Shown: positions 42,147 to 51,734 of the stretch, in pieces | Layout of the letters: the number at the start of each line of letters is the position of its first letter | How positions within the stretch are numbered: the first letter of the stretch is position 1 | Assembly: GCA_041392475.1 (NCBI GenBank) | Contig: JAWKLZ010000001.1 | Coordinates: 2,666,001 to 2,730,000, forward strand | Direction of reading: 5' to 3' | Length of the DNA stretch: 64,000 nucleotides | Origin: Chitinophagales bacterium | GTDB lineage: Bacteria; Bacteroidota; Bacteroidia; Chitinophagales; UBA2359 | Program-made: the position numbers and the translations under genes | Notes under the pieces: model-generated | Told to the model about the DNA's origin: nothing | Database searches by the model: none | The model's input: the letters and a program-made list of their open reading frames with translations, nothing else

Positions 42147-43310
42147 CTAATCACTACCCAACCCCATCATCCCTACCAATCGCCTAATAAATTCTGTTCC
42201 TTTCTCCAATTGCTCACAACTGATAAACTCATTTGCCCGATGCGCTTGAGCGATAGAACCAGGCCCACAAATCACCGCCTCAAAACCGCCTTCCGAAAAT
42301 TGCCCCGCCTCCGCTGCAAAAGCAACCGTCTGCAATTCTTCTACACCCGTCAACTCTCGAATCAAACCCACAACCGATAGATGCTCAGGCGTATCTAAAG
42401 GTGGAACAGGTGGATGATGGGCTTCAGTGGTAATGCCAAAATCGGCAAAACGCTGTTGAAGAATTTGCTCTCTTTCACTGCAAAAGGCTTCAAAATCTGC
42501 CAAAATATCCTCCACCTTGTCTTGTGGAATCGTCCGCAAATCCCAACAAAAACTACATTTATCCGCTACAATATTGTGTGCTACACCTCCTTCAACCATT
42601 CCAATGTGAATCGAACTATGATTGGGTTCAAATCGGTTGTCTATATGCCCTACTGCAATCAATTCCTCCATTTTGTTTTCGAGCCACAAAATCAGTCGAG
42701 CTGCTTCGTGTATCGCACTCACTTCCTGTTTGATGCGGCTGCTATGCCCCGCCGAACCATTGACAGTTGTTTGAAAAACGGCAATCCCCTTTTGCCCCAC
42801 CACAGGCTGCAACAAAGTGGGTTCACCAATAATCGCATATTTGGGTTTTTCAGCATAGGTATTTTTGATGGCTTCCACCAACATTGGTCCACCCAAACAC
42901 CCTACCTCTTCGTCAAAGGAAAAGGCGAGGTAAATGGGTTTTTGAAGATCTGCCACCAACATCTCAGGAACTACCGCCAAACAACACGCCAAAAATCCCT
43001 TCATATCTGCCGAGCCCCTTGCATACAATTTCCCCTCTTTTTCAACCAATTCAAAAGGATTTGTATCCCACTTTTGACCTTCAACAGGCACGACATCGGT
43101 ATGTGCCGACAAAATCACTCCGCCGTCCACAGCAGGCCCAATTCTGCAATGCAAGGCAACTTTCGTTTTTTCGTCATTGTAGGCTAAGTGGTATTCCACG
43201 CCTAAATCGGTCAAATACCTCTTGATGTATTCGATGATTTCGAGGTTGCTTTGTCCGCCTAAGATGGGGTAGGAAATGAGGTTTTGGAGGATGGTTTGTG
43301 TGGGGGGCAT
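42147..43310 (-). CDS. argE: Acetylornithine deacetylase (M20 family)
   Basis: 387 residues. Hydrolyses N-acetylornithine to ornithine in arginine synthesis, using two zinc ions. Seen: SAHTDVVPV (His70, Asp72), ARGSADMKGF (Asp102), FDEEVGCLGG (Glu134-135), GEPTLLQPVVGQKG, and AFAAEAGQFSEGGFEAVICGPGSIAQAHRANEFI in the C-terminal lobe. The dimerisation domain is about 180-290. ArgE rather than DapE is favoured by VEGQKWDTNPFEL and the length, though M20 enzymes are hard to separate. No other arg gene is adjacent. Confidence 0.85.
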   Translation of the reverse strand: MPPTQTILQNLISYPILGGQSNLEIIEYIKRYLTDLGVEYHLAYNDEKTKVALHCRIGPAVDGGVILSAHTDVVPVEGQKWDTNPFELVEKEGKLYARGSADMKGFLACCLAVVPEMLVADLQKPIYLAFSFDEEVGCLGGPMLVEAIKNTYAEKPKYAIIGEPTLLQPVVGQKGIAVFQTTVNGSAGHSSRIKQEVSAIHEAARLILWLENKMEELIAVGHIDNRFEPNHSSIHIGMVEGGVAHNIVADKCSFCWDLRTIPQDKVEDILADFEAFCSEREQILQQRFADFGITTEAHHPPVPPLDTPEHLSVVGLIRELTGVEELQTVAFAAEAGQFSEGGFEAVICGPGSIAQAHRANEFISCEQLEKGTEFIRRLVGMMGLGSD

Positions 43311-43356
43311 TGGGGGTTATTTTTTGTTTTTGAATTTGAATCTTGCATTTGAGTTT

Positions 43357-44715
43357 TTAGGTCGCCTCTTGCAGCAATCCCTCCAAAAATCCCTTAAAAT
43401 CCTCCACAAAATTGTCATATTCACTCGTTGCAGGGCCTGTGAATCCTGTATGAATCCGCCGAACCTCTCCGTTTCGGTCAATAAAAATGGTGGTCGGAAA
43501 AGATTTCACCTCATCCAGCATCGGCAAACTCTCGGAAGCACCTTCTTTGGTCGCTTTGCCCGCATAGAGCATATCATACTGAATGTCAAATCGTTCTTGG
43601 TATCGCTCCAATTGAGGTTTGGCACTTTGCAGGTTGTTGGCTTTTTCGTAGGCGAGTGCGATGACCTCTAAGCCCTGGTCTTTATAGGTTTTATAGACAT
43701 CGCTATAAAAAACCGTTTCGTCCATACAGTTCGGACACCAAGTACCCATGATTTGAACCAACACCACTTTACCTTTGTATTTGGGGTCATCAAGTGTTAC
43801 CTTTTTGCCCTTCAAATTGGGAAAACTGAAGGCCAACTTATCATAGCCTTTTTTGAGTAGGGTCATTTTGTTGGGGTCTGCGAGTGTTGCGGTATCGCTG
43901 CGGTAAAAATACATATCCGCCTCATAGTGAGTTCCTGACCAAAACGTTCCGACCAAATCGCCCCCTTCACCCATTTCTGCTTTGAACAAAAAAGCGTGGG
44001 CGCCATCAAAAGCCGACAGGCTTATCTCTTTGCCATTCGCCAAGCCTTCGAGGTAGCGGTAGTCACCTGTAGGAGTCATAAAAGTACCTGATATGATTGG
44101 GCCATTTTGCTTGAATTCGCCAATCGCATCGTCTTTTCCAGAACGGTCTTTGGCGATGAACATTCCCTGCCAACGTCCTTCAATGTTGACATCAGGATCA
44201 TTGACCGTTTTCGTATCAAATCGAGTACTGTCATTGTAGCGGGCATAAAAAGGGAGTTGGTAATCATCGCCTCTTGCATAGTCGTGCCATTCGCCCATGA
44301 TCCGCATGGGATGCCATTTGCCTTTCAGTTCAGAGTCAAAGACAGGTAGTTTGATAAAAACAGAATCTTCGGTGAAGGTAATATCTTCTACATCAATGCG
44401 TTCATCGGCGTTGAGGATGGTCATTTTCAGTTTACCATCTTGCTGTTCGGTGATATCAAAATTGAAGTTCAACTCTTCTGAACCCAACCCGATTGAGCCT
44501 CTCCAACGTCCTTCCAATAAATTGGTGGGTGCATTGTCTTTGGTAATAATTTGCCCATCTTCGCTGTTATTATTGCAGGAAACAAAGAATAATGCTGCCA
44601 ATAAAAGCAAACTCAATGCCGAGTAAGAAGAAATGAATTTTAAACGGCTGATATTTATTTTTTTGTGATTTGAATTGGCATTTGATTCTTGAACTTGATA
44701 TTTTCTGTATTGCAT
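43357..44715 (-). CDS. TlpA-type thioredoxin-domain lipoprotein
   Basis: 452 residues. A hydrophobic stretch ends in a lipobox (FFVSC, Cys47), preceded by an unusually long polar head, so the true start may be somewhat downstream. Two beta-rich regions (about 70-180, 185-290, GRWRGSIGLG and GRWQGMFIA) precede a C-terminal thioredoxin fold with the redox pair in GTWCPNCMDE (Cys327, Cys330), VIALAYEKAN and FPTTIFIDRNGEVRRIHTGF. Such proteins act in the envelope as disulfide reductants. It is divergent from the DUF4846 gene with about 34 bases between likely starts. Confidence 0.85.
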   Translation of the reverse strand: MQYRKYQVQESNANSNHKKINISRLKFISSYSALSLLLLAALFFVSCNNNSEDGQIITKDNAPTNLLEGRWRGSIGLGSEELNFNFDITEQQDGKLKMTILNADERIDVEDITFTEDSVFIKLPVFDSELKGKWHPMRIMGEWHDYARGDDYQLPFYARYNDSTRFDTKTVNDPDVNIEGRWQGMFIAKDRSGKDDAIGEFKQNGPIISGTFMTPTGDYRYLEGLANGKEISLSAFDGAHAFLFKAEMGEGGDLVGTFWSGTHYEADMYFYRSDTATLADPNKMTLLKKGYDKLAFSFPNLKGKKVTLDDPKYKGKVVLVQIMGTWCPNCMDETVFYSDVYKTYKDQGLEVIALAYEKANNLQSAKPQLERYQERFDIQYDMLYAGKATKEGASESLPMLDEVKSFPTTIFIDRNGEVRRIHTGFTGPATSEYDNFVEDFKGFLEGLLQEAT

Positions 44716-44749
44716 CTTGGGCAGAATTTTTATAAATAAAAAAAGAACG

Positions 44750-45778
44750 ATGTTTAGAAAAATATTATTGTTAGTAGGTATTGGCTTATTGGGTTGCCAA
44801 AATAATCAAAACCAAGCACTTTCTCCAACGATTCCTTCTACAAAACCCAGTACAAAAAAAGAAGTTTTTAATTCGACTGCAAAGGTTGAAAAAAAAGCTC
44901 CTGCTACACCTGCAATTAAGACAAAGGAAACGCAAGCTGATACAACTGATGGAAAAAATCTTGTAGCAACTACAACAGCAACGCCTGCTACTTCAATGCC
45001 CCAAAAATACCAATTCCCGTGGCTGCAAAATTATGAAACTATCAATATGTTGGCAAACCGAATTGCAACACCTCCTGATTATGAACGCTTGCCTGCACCT
45101 AACCATTCTTTTGCTGAATGGTTGAGAAATATTCCATTGAAGGAAGGAAATCCTCCTGTGTATCTTTTCAATGGACAAAAAAAAGGAAACCAACAAGCTC
45201 AATTTGCAGTGATAAACATGGATGTAGGCAAGGAGGATTTGCAGCAATGTGCGGATGCAGTGATGCGTTTGAGAGCTGAATATTTGTTGGCGACCAATCA
45301 GTTGGAAAAGATTCACTTCAATTTTACCAATGGCGACAAATGCGATTATCCAGCATGGAAAAAGGGGGTTCGTCCTGTCATTAACGGCAACAAAGTCAGC
45401 TGGTTGCAGAAAGCACAACCCGATGCTTCCTACGCAAACTTCAAAAAATACATGACCAAAGTTTTTCAGTTTGCAGGCACACACTCCTTGAGCAAAGAAA
45501 TGAAGCCCGTTCGCCAATTGGCAGATATTGAAGCTGGGGATGTGTTTATTTATGGCGGTTTTCCTGGTCATGCAGTGATGGTAATGGATGTGGCGGTGCA
45601 TCGAGAAACGGGTGAAAAAGTGTTCCTATTGGCGCAGAGTTATATGCCTGCTCAGGAAATGCACATATTGAAGAATCCGAATGTAGGAGAAAATACTCCG
45701 TGGTATCCCGCTGATTTTGAAGGAAAGTTGTTTACACCTGAATGGACTTTTGAGCAGGAACAATTGAAGCGGTTTTAG
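44750..45778 (+). CDS. DUF4846 lipoprotein
   Basis: 342 residues from ATG 44750 (MFRKILLLVGIGLLGC, lipobox LLGC). A Thr/Lys/Pro-rich linker (about 20-85) leads to the DUF4846 domain: FPWLQNYETINMLANRI, HSFAEWLRNIPL, VYLFNGQKKGNQQAQFAVINMDVG, QQCADAVMRLRAEYL, and IEAGDVFIYGGFPGHAVMVMDVAVH. The last part (GGFPGHA) suggests a papain-like or NlpC-type site, but no catalytic Cys is evident. Function is not known. Followed by a small gene at 45834. Confidence 0.8.
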   Translation: MFRKILLLVGIGLLGCQNNQNQALSPTIPSTKPSTKKEVFNSTAKVEKKAPATPAIKTKETQADTTDGKNLVATTTATPATSMPQKYQFPWLQNYETINMLANRIATPPDYERLPAPNHSFAEWLRNIPLKEGNPPVYLFNGQKKGNQQAQFAVINMDVGKEDLQQCADAVMRLRAEYLLATNQLEKIHFNFTNGDKCDYPAWKKGVRPVINGNKVSWLQKAQPDASYANFKKYMTKVFQFAGTHSLSKEMKPVRQLADIEAGDVFIYGGFPGHAVMVMDVAVHRETGEKVFLLAQSYMPAQEMHILKNPNVGENTPWYPADFEGKLFTPEWTFEQEQLKRF

Positions 45779-45833
45779 TTTTTTTCAACCAATTTCAGCT
45801 TTTAGTGTTACTGTTTTTCAAACTCCCCCTGCA

Positions 45834-46253
45834 ATGATATTTGAAACCACTTATCAGGATAAAGACATTATCCGTACCATTAATCAACATCTCGGCAATT
45901 CCTATTCTTTATGGCAACGCTTCAAAATGGGCGGTATCGGGTCTAAACGCATGATGGTTGAGCAGTACAGCGCACATTTCACCCCTTATTTCTCTATGGA
46001 TGCAGACATTTCTTATGCCAATATCGAACTGCGTCCCAAAGGTATTTTGATTCATTTCAACAAAAGACTGCATCAGTTTTCATGGATCATTCCTTACCAT
46101 CACTTAGAGATTTCTCAAAAGGATTGTTTTGGTATTCATGGTCAATATCGCTTTATATTGTTCAAGAAGAATCGCTATTTTACTGAGAATATAGCATTTA
46201 TCAATAGGCTCATGATATTGAAGGAAGAGTTTTTAAGCATATTCATTGAATAA
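45834..46253 (+). CDS. Hypothetical small cytoplasmic protein
   Basis: 139 residues, no signal or membrane helix. It has a beta-rich centre (PYFSMDADISYANIELRPKGILIHF, WIIPYHHLEISQ) and a basic C-terminus. I do not recognise the family. It follows the DUF4846 gene on the same strand after 55 bases and converges on the first TIGR03032 gene; a hairpin follows it. Confidence 0.65.
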   Translation: MIFETTYQDKDIIRTINQHLGNSYSLWQRFKMGGIGSKRMMVEQYSAHFTPYFSMDADISYANIELRPKGILIHFNKRLHQFSWIIPYHHLEISQKDCFGIHGQYRFILFKKNRYFTENIAFINRLMILKEEFLSIFIE

Positions 46254-46261
46254 TACGGTAG

Positions 46262-46328
46262 CAGACTTTTGAAGCTTACTCCTAAAAACATAAGAGAATT
46301 ACAAATTCGTATTTCCTTCAAAAGTCTG
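46262..46328. terminator. Hairpin between convergent genes
   Basis: CAGACTTTTGAAG (46262-46274) pairs perfectly with CTTCAAAAGTCTG (46316-46328) across a 41-base loop. It lies between the small gene ending at 46253 and the minus-strand gene ending at 46361. The long loop makes it a weaker terminator than the others. Confidence 0.5.
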
Positions 46329-46360
46329 TTCAAAACAAAATTTGATGTCAAATCATTAGA

Positions 46361-47437
46361 TTACTCCCCTTTCTCCCCTTCTGTTTTTGGAGGCATCCAA
46401 ACATCATAGTTGGGTGTATTCAATGCCAAATAACGTTCGGGTGACGTTTGGCTCAAAATATGAGGGCGTAGTTTTCCCTCCAATGCCTGAACATCATACA
46501 ATTCCTCAACAACGGATGGAAAACGAATATTCCCTACCGAAACACCTGTTGGCAAATGAATGATTTCTACACCACAATGCAGTGGGTTTTGGGCAACAGG
46601 CAAGTCTCGAAAAGTAGAAGCATTTTTGCGAAGTTTGGATAGACCTACAAACAAATATTCACCCCATTTGGTCATCCCCCTCAAAAACCCTGGCAACTGG
46701 ACAATTACCTCATGTTTGCCTGTATTCACATCAATATGAACGACTTGCCCTGTTGCAGACAACAACGCATACAGTTCGCCATCGTACAATCTGGGCGAAT
46801 GAGGCACAGGTAAATTAGTTGCCACCATTTCACTACTTTCCACATCTATAATCACTCCTCCCTTCAATAAATTGGGTCTCCAACCTTTCCCTTCGTTGGT
46901 TGTTCCCAGAGCTGTGGTATATTTTGGACGATCGTTTTGCATCGCCATACCGTTTAGGTGGCATCGGTCGGTCGGTGAATACCCCGTCACAAAAGAAGGT
47001 TTCCAAATTGGTGTAAAACTGTATTGATTGTCAATCAAAGAAATACATGAAAATCGAGTATTCACCGCATACAACCCTTCTGCTCCCCAGTGCATATCGT
47101 GAAGATCCATCGCCCCTGTATGATAGGTTGCTCTCGGCATATACAATGCATCATAGGTATTGGGTTGGGAGGGATAATTGGTGGTCAAACCTGGGGCATC
47201 CGTCCATACACCAACATCGTGTTTGGTTGTGATGGTCATGCGTTTGCCATCAATGACCAAACCCATCGGTCTTTCGAGATCCAAGGAAGCTTGAATTAAT
47301 TTAGCATCTTTGTCAGGACTAATAAAGATCAGTTTTCCTGCTTGATGGCTAGTCATTGCCAAAGAACCATTCAGTTGAATGAGCAATTCGGCTACATTTG
47401 GAGTATAGGTGCAACTAAAAGAAGAAGTTTGTTCCAT
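46361..47437 (-). CDS. TIGR03032/DUF4915 family protein, copy 1
   Basis: 358 residues, no signal peptide. Seen: FSCTYTPNVAELLIQLNGSLAMTSHQAGKLIFIS at the start, DLHDMHWGAEGLYAVNTRFSCIS, DRCHLNGMAMQNDRPKY, MPHSPRLYDGEL-like VPHSPRLYDGELYALLSATGQV and SKLRKNASTFRDLP. The pattern of short repeated strands suggests a beta-propeller of the kind found with TPR proteins. Its role is not known. A tandem paralogue of exactly the same length lies at 47624, on the same strand and 187 bases upstream of its start. Confidence 0.85.
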   Translation of the reverse strand: MEQTSSFSCTYTPNVAELLIQLNGSLAMTSHQAGKLIFISPDKDAKLIQASLDLERPMGLVIDGKRMTITTKHDVGVWTDAPGLTTNYPSQPNTYDALYMPRATYHTGAMDLHDMHWGAEGLYAVNTRFSCISLIDNQYSFTPIWKPSFVTGYSPTDRCHLNGMAMQNDRPKYTTALGTTNEGKGWRPNLLKGGVIIDVESSEMVATNLPVPHSPRLYDGELYALLSATGQVVHIDVNTGKHEVIVQLPGFLRGMTKWGEYLFVGLSKLRKNASTFRDLPVAQNPLHCGVEIIHLPTGVSVGNIRFPSVVEELYDVQALEGKLRPHILSQTSPERYLALNTPNYDVWMPPKTEGEKGE

Positions 47438-47623
47438 TTTCTAAGATAAATTAGAATTTTTGTATTGGTTTTTGAAAATATTTTGAGTGCGAATCTCGTG
47501 TATTTTGTAAAAAAAAGTAGCAATGGGTTTATTTATTTTTTTAGGAACGATTCAAAAATAACTTTACAAAGTTTATTTCATAAATGGCTGAGTGCAAAGT
47601 GCATTTTTATTCGTTCCTTATCG

Positions 47624-48700
47624 TTATCCATGTCCCAATTCTGGCGTTTGCTGTGACCAAAAATCATGACTCGGCGTATTCAATGCCAAGCGATGTACAT
47701 TGGTGGTATGGTTCAAGACTCCAGGACGCAGTTTACCATGTAATACTTGAATGTCATACAATTCCTCCACACTCGATTGATAGCGAATATATCCTACGGG
47801 AGCACCTGTTGGCAAATGAATGATTTCCACGCCACTATACAGTGCTTTTTGGGCAATTGGCAAATCTCGGAAAGTTGAAGCATTTTGGCGAAGTTTGGAC
47901 ATTCCTACGAATAAATAATCTCCCCATTTTGCCATTCCTCGGACAAATCCCTGCAATTGGGTAATCACCTCATACTTGCCAGTGTTCACATCAACGTGTG
48001 CTATTTGACCAGTTGCAGACAACAGCACATATAGCTCGCCATTGTACAATCTAGGCGAATGAGGCATGGGTAAATTGGGTGCGACAATTTCGCTACTTTC
48101 CACATCCATAATCACCCCACCTTTCAAGATGTTGGATCGCCAACCTTTGGCTGTATCTGTTGTTCCCAATGCACTTACATATTTTGGGCGGTCGTTTTGC
48201 ATCGCCATTCCATTGAGGTGACACCTATCGGTCGGCACAAAATCGGTGATGAAAGAAGGTTTCCATTTGGGGGTGAAACTGTACTCATTGTCAATGACCG
48301 AAATACACGAAAAGCGGGTATTCACCGCATACAAGCCTTCTGCACCCCAGTGCATATCATGCACATCTACTTCGCCTGTGTAATACACTGCTCTCGGCAC
48401 ATACAAAGCATCGTAGGTCTTGGGTTTTGGAGGATAATTCGGGGCAAGTCCTGGCGCATCTGCCAATACCACGACTTCGTTTTTGGTCGCTATTGCAATG
48501 CGTCTGCCGTCTATTGCCAGACCCATTGCTTTCTTGAAATCCCTCGGCAATTGTACCAATTCATTGGGCCCATTGGGGCTGATAAAAATGAGTTTACCTG
48601 CTTGATAGGTCGTAATTGCCAATGAACAATCCAATTGCAGTAGCAGTTCGGCTACATTTGGAGAATAAATACAGCTAAAAGGATGAGGAGGTTGTTGCAT
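47624..48700 (-). CDS. TIGR03032/DUF4915 family protein, copy 2
   Basis: 358 residues, the paralogue of the preceding gene with the same domain order and long identical runs (HDMHWGAEGLYAVNTRFSCIS apart from single changes, CHLNGMAMQNDRPKY, NASTFRDLP). Differences cluster in the first 100 residues and at the C-terminus. It is placed downstream of the TPR/O-GlcNAc-transferase-like gene by 92 bases on the same strand, so the three may be cotranscribed. The TIGR03032 domain commonly accompanies TPR proteins; its ligand is unknown. Confidence 0.85.
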   Translation of the reverse strand: MQQPPHPFSCIYSPNVAELLLQLDCSLAITTYQAGKLIFISPNGPNELVQLPRDFKKAMGLAIDGRRIAIATKNEVVVLADAPGLAPNYPPKPKTYDALYVPRAVYYTGEVDVHDMHWGAEGLYAVNTRFSCISVIDNEYSFTPKWKPSFITDFVPTDRCHLNGMAMQNDRPKYVSALGTTDTAKGWRSNILKGGVIMDVESSEIVAPNLPMPHSPRLYNGELYVLLSATGQIAHVDVNTGKYEVITQLQGFVRGMAKWGDYLFVGMSKLRQNASTFRDLPIAQKALYSGVEIIHLPTGAPVGYIRYQSSVEELYDIQVLHGKLRPGVLNHTTNVHRLALNTPSHDFWSQQTPELGHG

Positions 48701-48792
48701 ATTTATTTTAATGATTTTTCAAATTTAATTTATTCTTTGATATACGAAAATTCCTTCAACTTCAAAGGGCTAAAGTCCCCTTTTGGGAGAGG

Positions 48793-50880
48793 TTAGGGAT
48801 GGGTTCTCAATGCATTGTCAAAAAACGCCTCCAACTCTCGCACTGCTTGTATATCTTCAAACACTTTGTGTTTATTGGATAAAATTTTACCCCTAAGAGT
48901 TTTTCGAAAATCAACATTATTCGCAATCTCCACCGCCAATCGAACATAGTCCGCTTCATCTTTTGCCACTGCATCCAATACGCCAATTTGTTGATAAGCA
49001 GCCAAACCATAACGACCACGATGATATTCTGTGGGTAAAGTTACATAAGGCGTGCCGACTGCAAAAGCATCATAAGACGTATTTGCCCCACCTGTGTAAT
49101 GCAAACTATCCAACAAAACAGTGGTCAATTGCAGTAAACTCAAATAATCGGCTTCTGACATTCGCTCCAAAAATACAATACGGTCTTTCGCTTCTGCAAT
49201 ATTTCGCTGCAATCTTTGGCGAAGTAGTTCGGTGACTTGTGGTTCTTTGTCGTAAATGAATAACAAGATACCCTTTTTGTCTCGCTTCAATATTTCCTTG
49301 AAAAGTGTATCCATATCAGGGTGAACTTTGCGGAGGTTCTGCACACAGGCATACAAAGGCACATCTTCGAGTAGTTGAAAATCAACTCTTGTTTTCGGCT
49401 TTGCGGGTAAATCGGGCGCATAGTAGTAGGTGGGTAAACGCTCCAATTCTACTAATTTTTCGGTATAGTGGTTTTGACTTTCGGGTGTTTCCAAGAGTTT
49501 GCAGGATACATAGTAATCTATCTGTGGAATGCCGCTAGTAGCAGGTGTTCCCCAAGTCATGGACTGTACTTTTGCCAAGCCAAAATAGGGTAGAAAATAG
49601 TTGGTAAAATCGGTGCCGACTTCCCAATAATGCAAAAGGTCAAAATTGGCCTGTTGAAGTACTGAAACCGCCTCAGTAATTTTTCTGGGAAGAGAAAGGT
49701 ATTCGATGTCTTTGCGTTTGATTTTTTGGGTCAAAATCGGCTGACCTGAGGGGTAGCTACATACGATACTGACCTTAAATTTTCGGGTGTTGATGTGGTC
49801 TATGATTCCTCGCATACACTTCAAAAAGACTCCTTCGTGTCCATTGGTGACGACAAACCCAATATGTGGGCGACCATCTCCCGTTTTTGAAGGAATGGTT
49901 GTGGCCTGCAATTGTTGACGGATTTTTTGGAAATAATTCTCCCAAAACTCTCCGTATTTTTCCTTCAAAGGTTTCTCGAATCGCCCTTGGTAATTGCAGA
50001 TAAAAGGGGGCTGAGGGCTGTGTTCTTGCCATATATCGGGCTGAAATACAGGTGGATTTTTAAGAGCTATTTGAAGTTGGTTTAATAATTTTTGACGGTA
50101 ATGACTGATTTCTGCATCACTTTGGTAAATCATGGGCTGCATCCCATTGATTTGCCATTGCAGCCAATCGTTGTTGGGTTGTTGTTCTGCTAAAATTTGC
50201 AGTTGTTGTTGGGCTTCATTGAAGTAGCCTCTTTTTTCGAGATTGGAAGCCAAGTTTCGCCTTGATTCTACATAATTGGAATCTCTTTTTAAGGCCCTTC
50301 TAAAATATTTGGCCGCATGTTCGCTTTCCTGCAATTGTTCCCAAACACTCCCCAAATTATTGTAGGCAGGGACATAACGAGGATCAATGGAGATACACGT
50401 TTCATATTTTTCCTTGGCAGCAGTATATTGACCTATTTCCAAGAGGAGATTGCCCCAGTTGTACCATGATGTGACATGATTTGGATCGGCTTTGATTGCC
50501 TTTTTGTATTTCTGTTCTGCTTCCTTGATGCGTCCGATTTTCTTCAATGCGTTGGCATACATAAACCATGCTTCGGCTGAAGCGGGGGCTAAGGTGGTGG
50601 TCATTCTAAAGCAACCGATGGCCTGTTCGTATTGCTGCAATTGGAGATGTACTCTTCCGAGGTTGTGGTAAAACATGGGATGTAATTGCTGCTGAATGGC
50701 TTGCGAAATGTATTGAATGGCTTCTTGGTGTTGCCCTTGCTGACTGTGGCAGATGCCCAATAAATGAAGAGCATTGGCATTGGTAGGTTGCTGTTGCAGA
50801 ATTTGGTGGAATCGCTGAACAGCTACTGCAAATTGTCCTTGCTGCATCGCCTGTTGTGCCTGTTGAAAGAGTGTTTGCAT
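48793..50880 (-). CDS. TPR protein with O-GlcNAc transferase-like (GT41) domain
   Basis: 695 residues from ATG 50880; the frame extends to 50958 but the extra 26 codons look unrelated. The N-terminal 270 residues are tandem tetratricopeptide units (FAVAVQRFHQILQQQPTNANALHLLG, YEQAIGCFRMTTTLAPASAEAWF, AAKEKYETCISIDPRYVPAYNNLGSV). A link leads to a GT41 lobe: PHIGFVVTNGHEGVF, HYWEVGTDFTNYFLP, MTWGTPATSGI, and the UDP-sugar part LDSLHYTGGANTSYDAFAVGTPYVTLPTEYHRGRYGLAAYQQIGV. O-GlcNAc transferases add sugar to Ser or Thr of proteins or, in bacteria, act on adhesins. No signal peptide; cytoplasmic. Acceptor unknown. Confidence 0.88.
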   Translation of the reverse strand: MQTLFQQAQQAMQQGQFAVAVQRFHQILQQQPTNANALHLLGICHSQQGQHQEAIQYISQAIQQQLHPMFYHNLGRVHLQLQQYEQAIGCFRMTTTLAPASAEAWFMYANALKKIGRIKEAEQKYKKAIKADPNHVTSWYNWGNLLLEIGQYTAAKEKYETCISIDPRYVPAYNNLGSVWEQLQESEHAAKYFRRALKRDSNYVESRRNLASNLEKRGYFNEAQQQLQILAEQQPNNDWLQWQINGMQPMIYQSDAEISHYRQKLLNQLQIALKNPPVFQPDIWQEHSPQPPFICNYQGRFEKPLKEKYGEFWENYFQKIRQQLQATTIPSKTGDGRPHIGFVVTNGHEGVFLKCMRGIIDHINTRKFKVSIVCSYPSGQPILTQKIKRKDIEYLSLPRKITEAVSVLQQANFDLLHYWEVGTDFTNYFLPYFGLAKVQSMTWGTPATSGIPQIDYYVSCKLLETPESQNHYTEKLVELERLPTYYYAPDLPAKPKTRVDFQLLEDVPLYACVQNLRKVHPDMDTLFKEILKRDKKGILLFIYDKEPQVTELLRQRLQRNIAEAKDRIVFLERMSEADYLSLLQLTTVLLDSLHYTGGANTSYDAFAVGTPYVTLPTEYHRGRYGLAAYQQIGVLDAVAKDEADYVRLAVEIANNVDFRKTLRGKILSNKHKVFEDIQAVRELEAFFDNALRTHP

Positions 50881-51058
50881 GGCGGTAAATTTAAGGAAAA
50901 AATCGGATTCGTTGAAGAGTTTGGTTGCAGTAAACTTTTGAAGTTTATTCTCAAACATTTCCTATTTCTTATTTAAACACTCTGCCTTTCTCCAAGTCTA
51001 AATAAGCACGTATGCCTCCCTCCCACTTTTTACCAACTTTCTAAACAATCATATCTTT

Positions 51059-51643
51059 ATGAAACAAATCATTGGTTTACTTTCGGTTATTGCTTTGATC
51101 ACATTCGGCAATACCACTATTTTTGCACAGGGGCAACCTCAATGGGTATTGGAGAAAAAAGCAGAAAAAGAATCCTATAAAAAGGACAAACAAGATGGAA
51201 AGGATTACTACAAATACATGACCAAAGAAGAAATAGAAGCACACAAAGCCAAGCATCAAAGACACAACAAAGAATACCACAAAGATGGTCAATTGCATGG
51301 AAAACAAGCAAAAGATGTGCGTGAAATCAGAGAACGAGGCAAATACCAAAGAGAAAATCGTGGAGAATACAATGGCGAAAGAGGACGCAAATGTGGAAAT
51401 GAAAATGGTGGAACGAGAACGGATAACCGAACGGGAACAAGTCCTGATGGTAAGGTGATTGTGAATCGACGTGGAAATACGACCATTCCGACTCCTACTA
51501 CACCAACGACCAAACCAACGACTACTCCAACAACCAAACCGACTACTCAGCCCAGAGTGATTGTAAAGCCTCAGCCCACAACTACGCCCACTGAAACGAA
51601 ACCTACTGATGGTGGATTGAAGGGCAGAAGGACTTTGAACTAA
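51059..51643 (+). CDS. Exported charged protein with Thr-Pro repeats
   Basis: 194 residues. Sec signal MKQIIGLLSVIALITFGNTTIFAQ. Middle part is very rich in Lys, Glu, Gly and Arg (EKKAEKESYKKDKQDGKDYYK, HKAKHQRHNKEYHKDGQ, RGEYNGERGRKCGNENGG), then a Thr-Pro-Lys repeat (about 140-175, TTPTTKPTTTPTTKP). Low-complexity proteins of this kind often sit in the periplasm or span the cell wall. No family is recognised. It ends at a terminator. Confidence 0.75.
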   Translation: MKQIIGLLSVIALITFGNTTIFAQGQPQWVLEKKAEKESYKKDKQDGKDYYKYMTKEEIEAHKAKHQRHNKEYHKDGQLHGKQAKDVREIRERGKYQRENRGEYNGERGRKCGNENGGTRTDNRTGTSPDGKVIVNRRGNTTIPTPTTPTTKPTTTPTTKPTTQPRVIVKPQPTTTPTETKPTDGGLKGRRTLN

Positions 51644-51687
51644 AGTTCAAAGTCAAGTTCAAATTCAAATTCAAAATTCTGAATCTC

Positions 51688-51734
51688 AAAGGCTAAATTT
51701 TCTTCAATGAAAGAAGAAGGTTTAGCCTTTTTTT
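51688..51734. terminator. Terminator shared by convergent genes
   Basis: AAAGGCTAAA (51688-51697) pairs perfectly with TTTAGCCTTT (51721-51730), with further partial pairing inside (TTTTCTTC and GAAGAAGG) and a T tract to 51734. The right arm overlaps the stop codon of the oppositely oriented MFS gene. Confidence 0.8.

Noticed and set aside
48756..48800. Motif AAGGGCTAAAGTCCCC... near the end of the TPR/GT41 gene
   Set aside because: It might be a repeat, but no second copy or inverted partner of comparable length was seen in the window, so no element is called.
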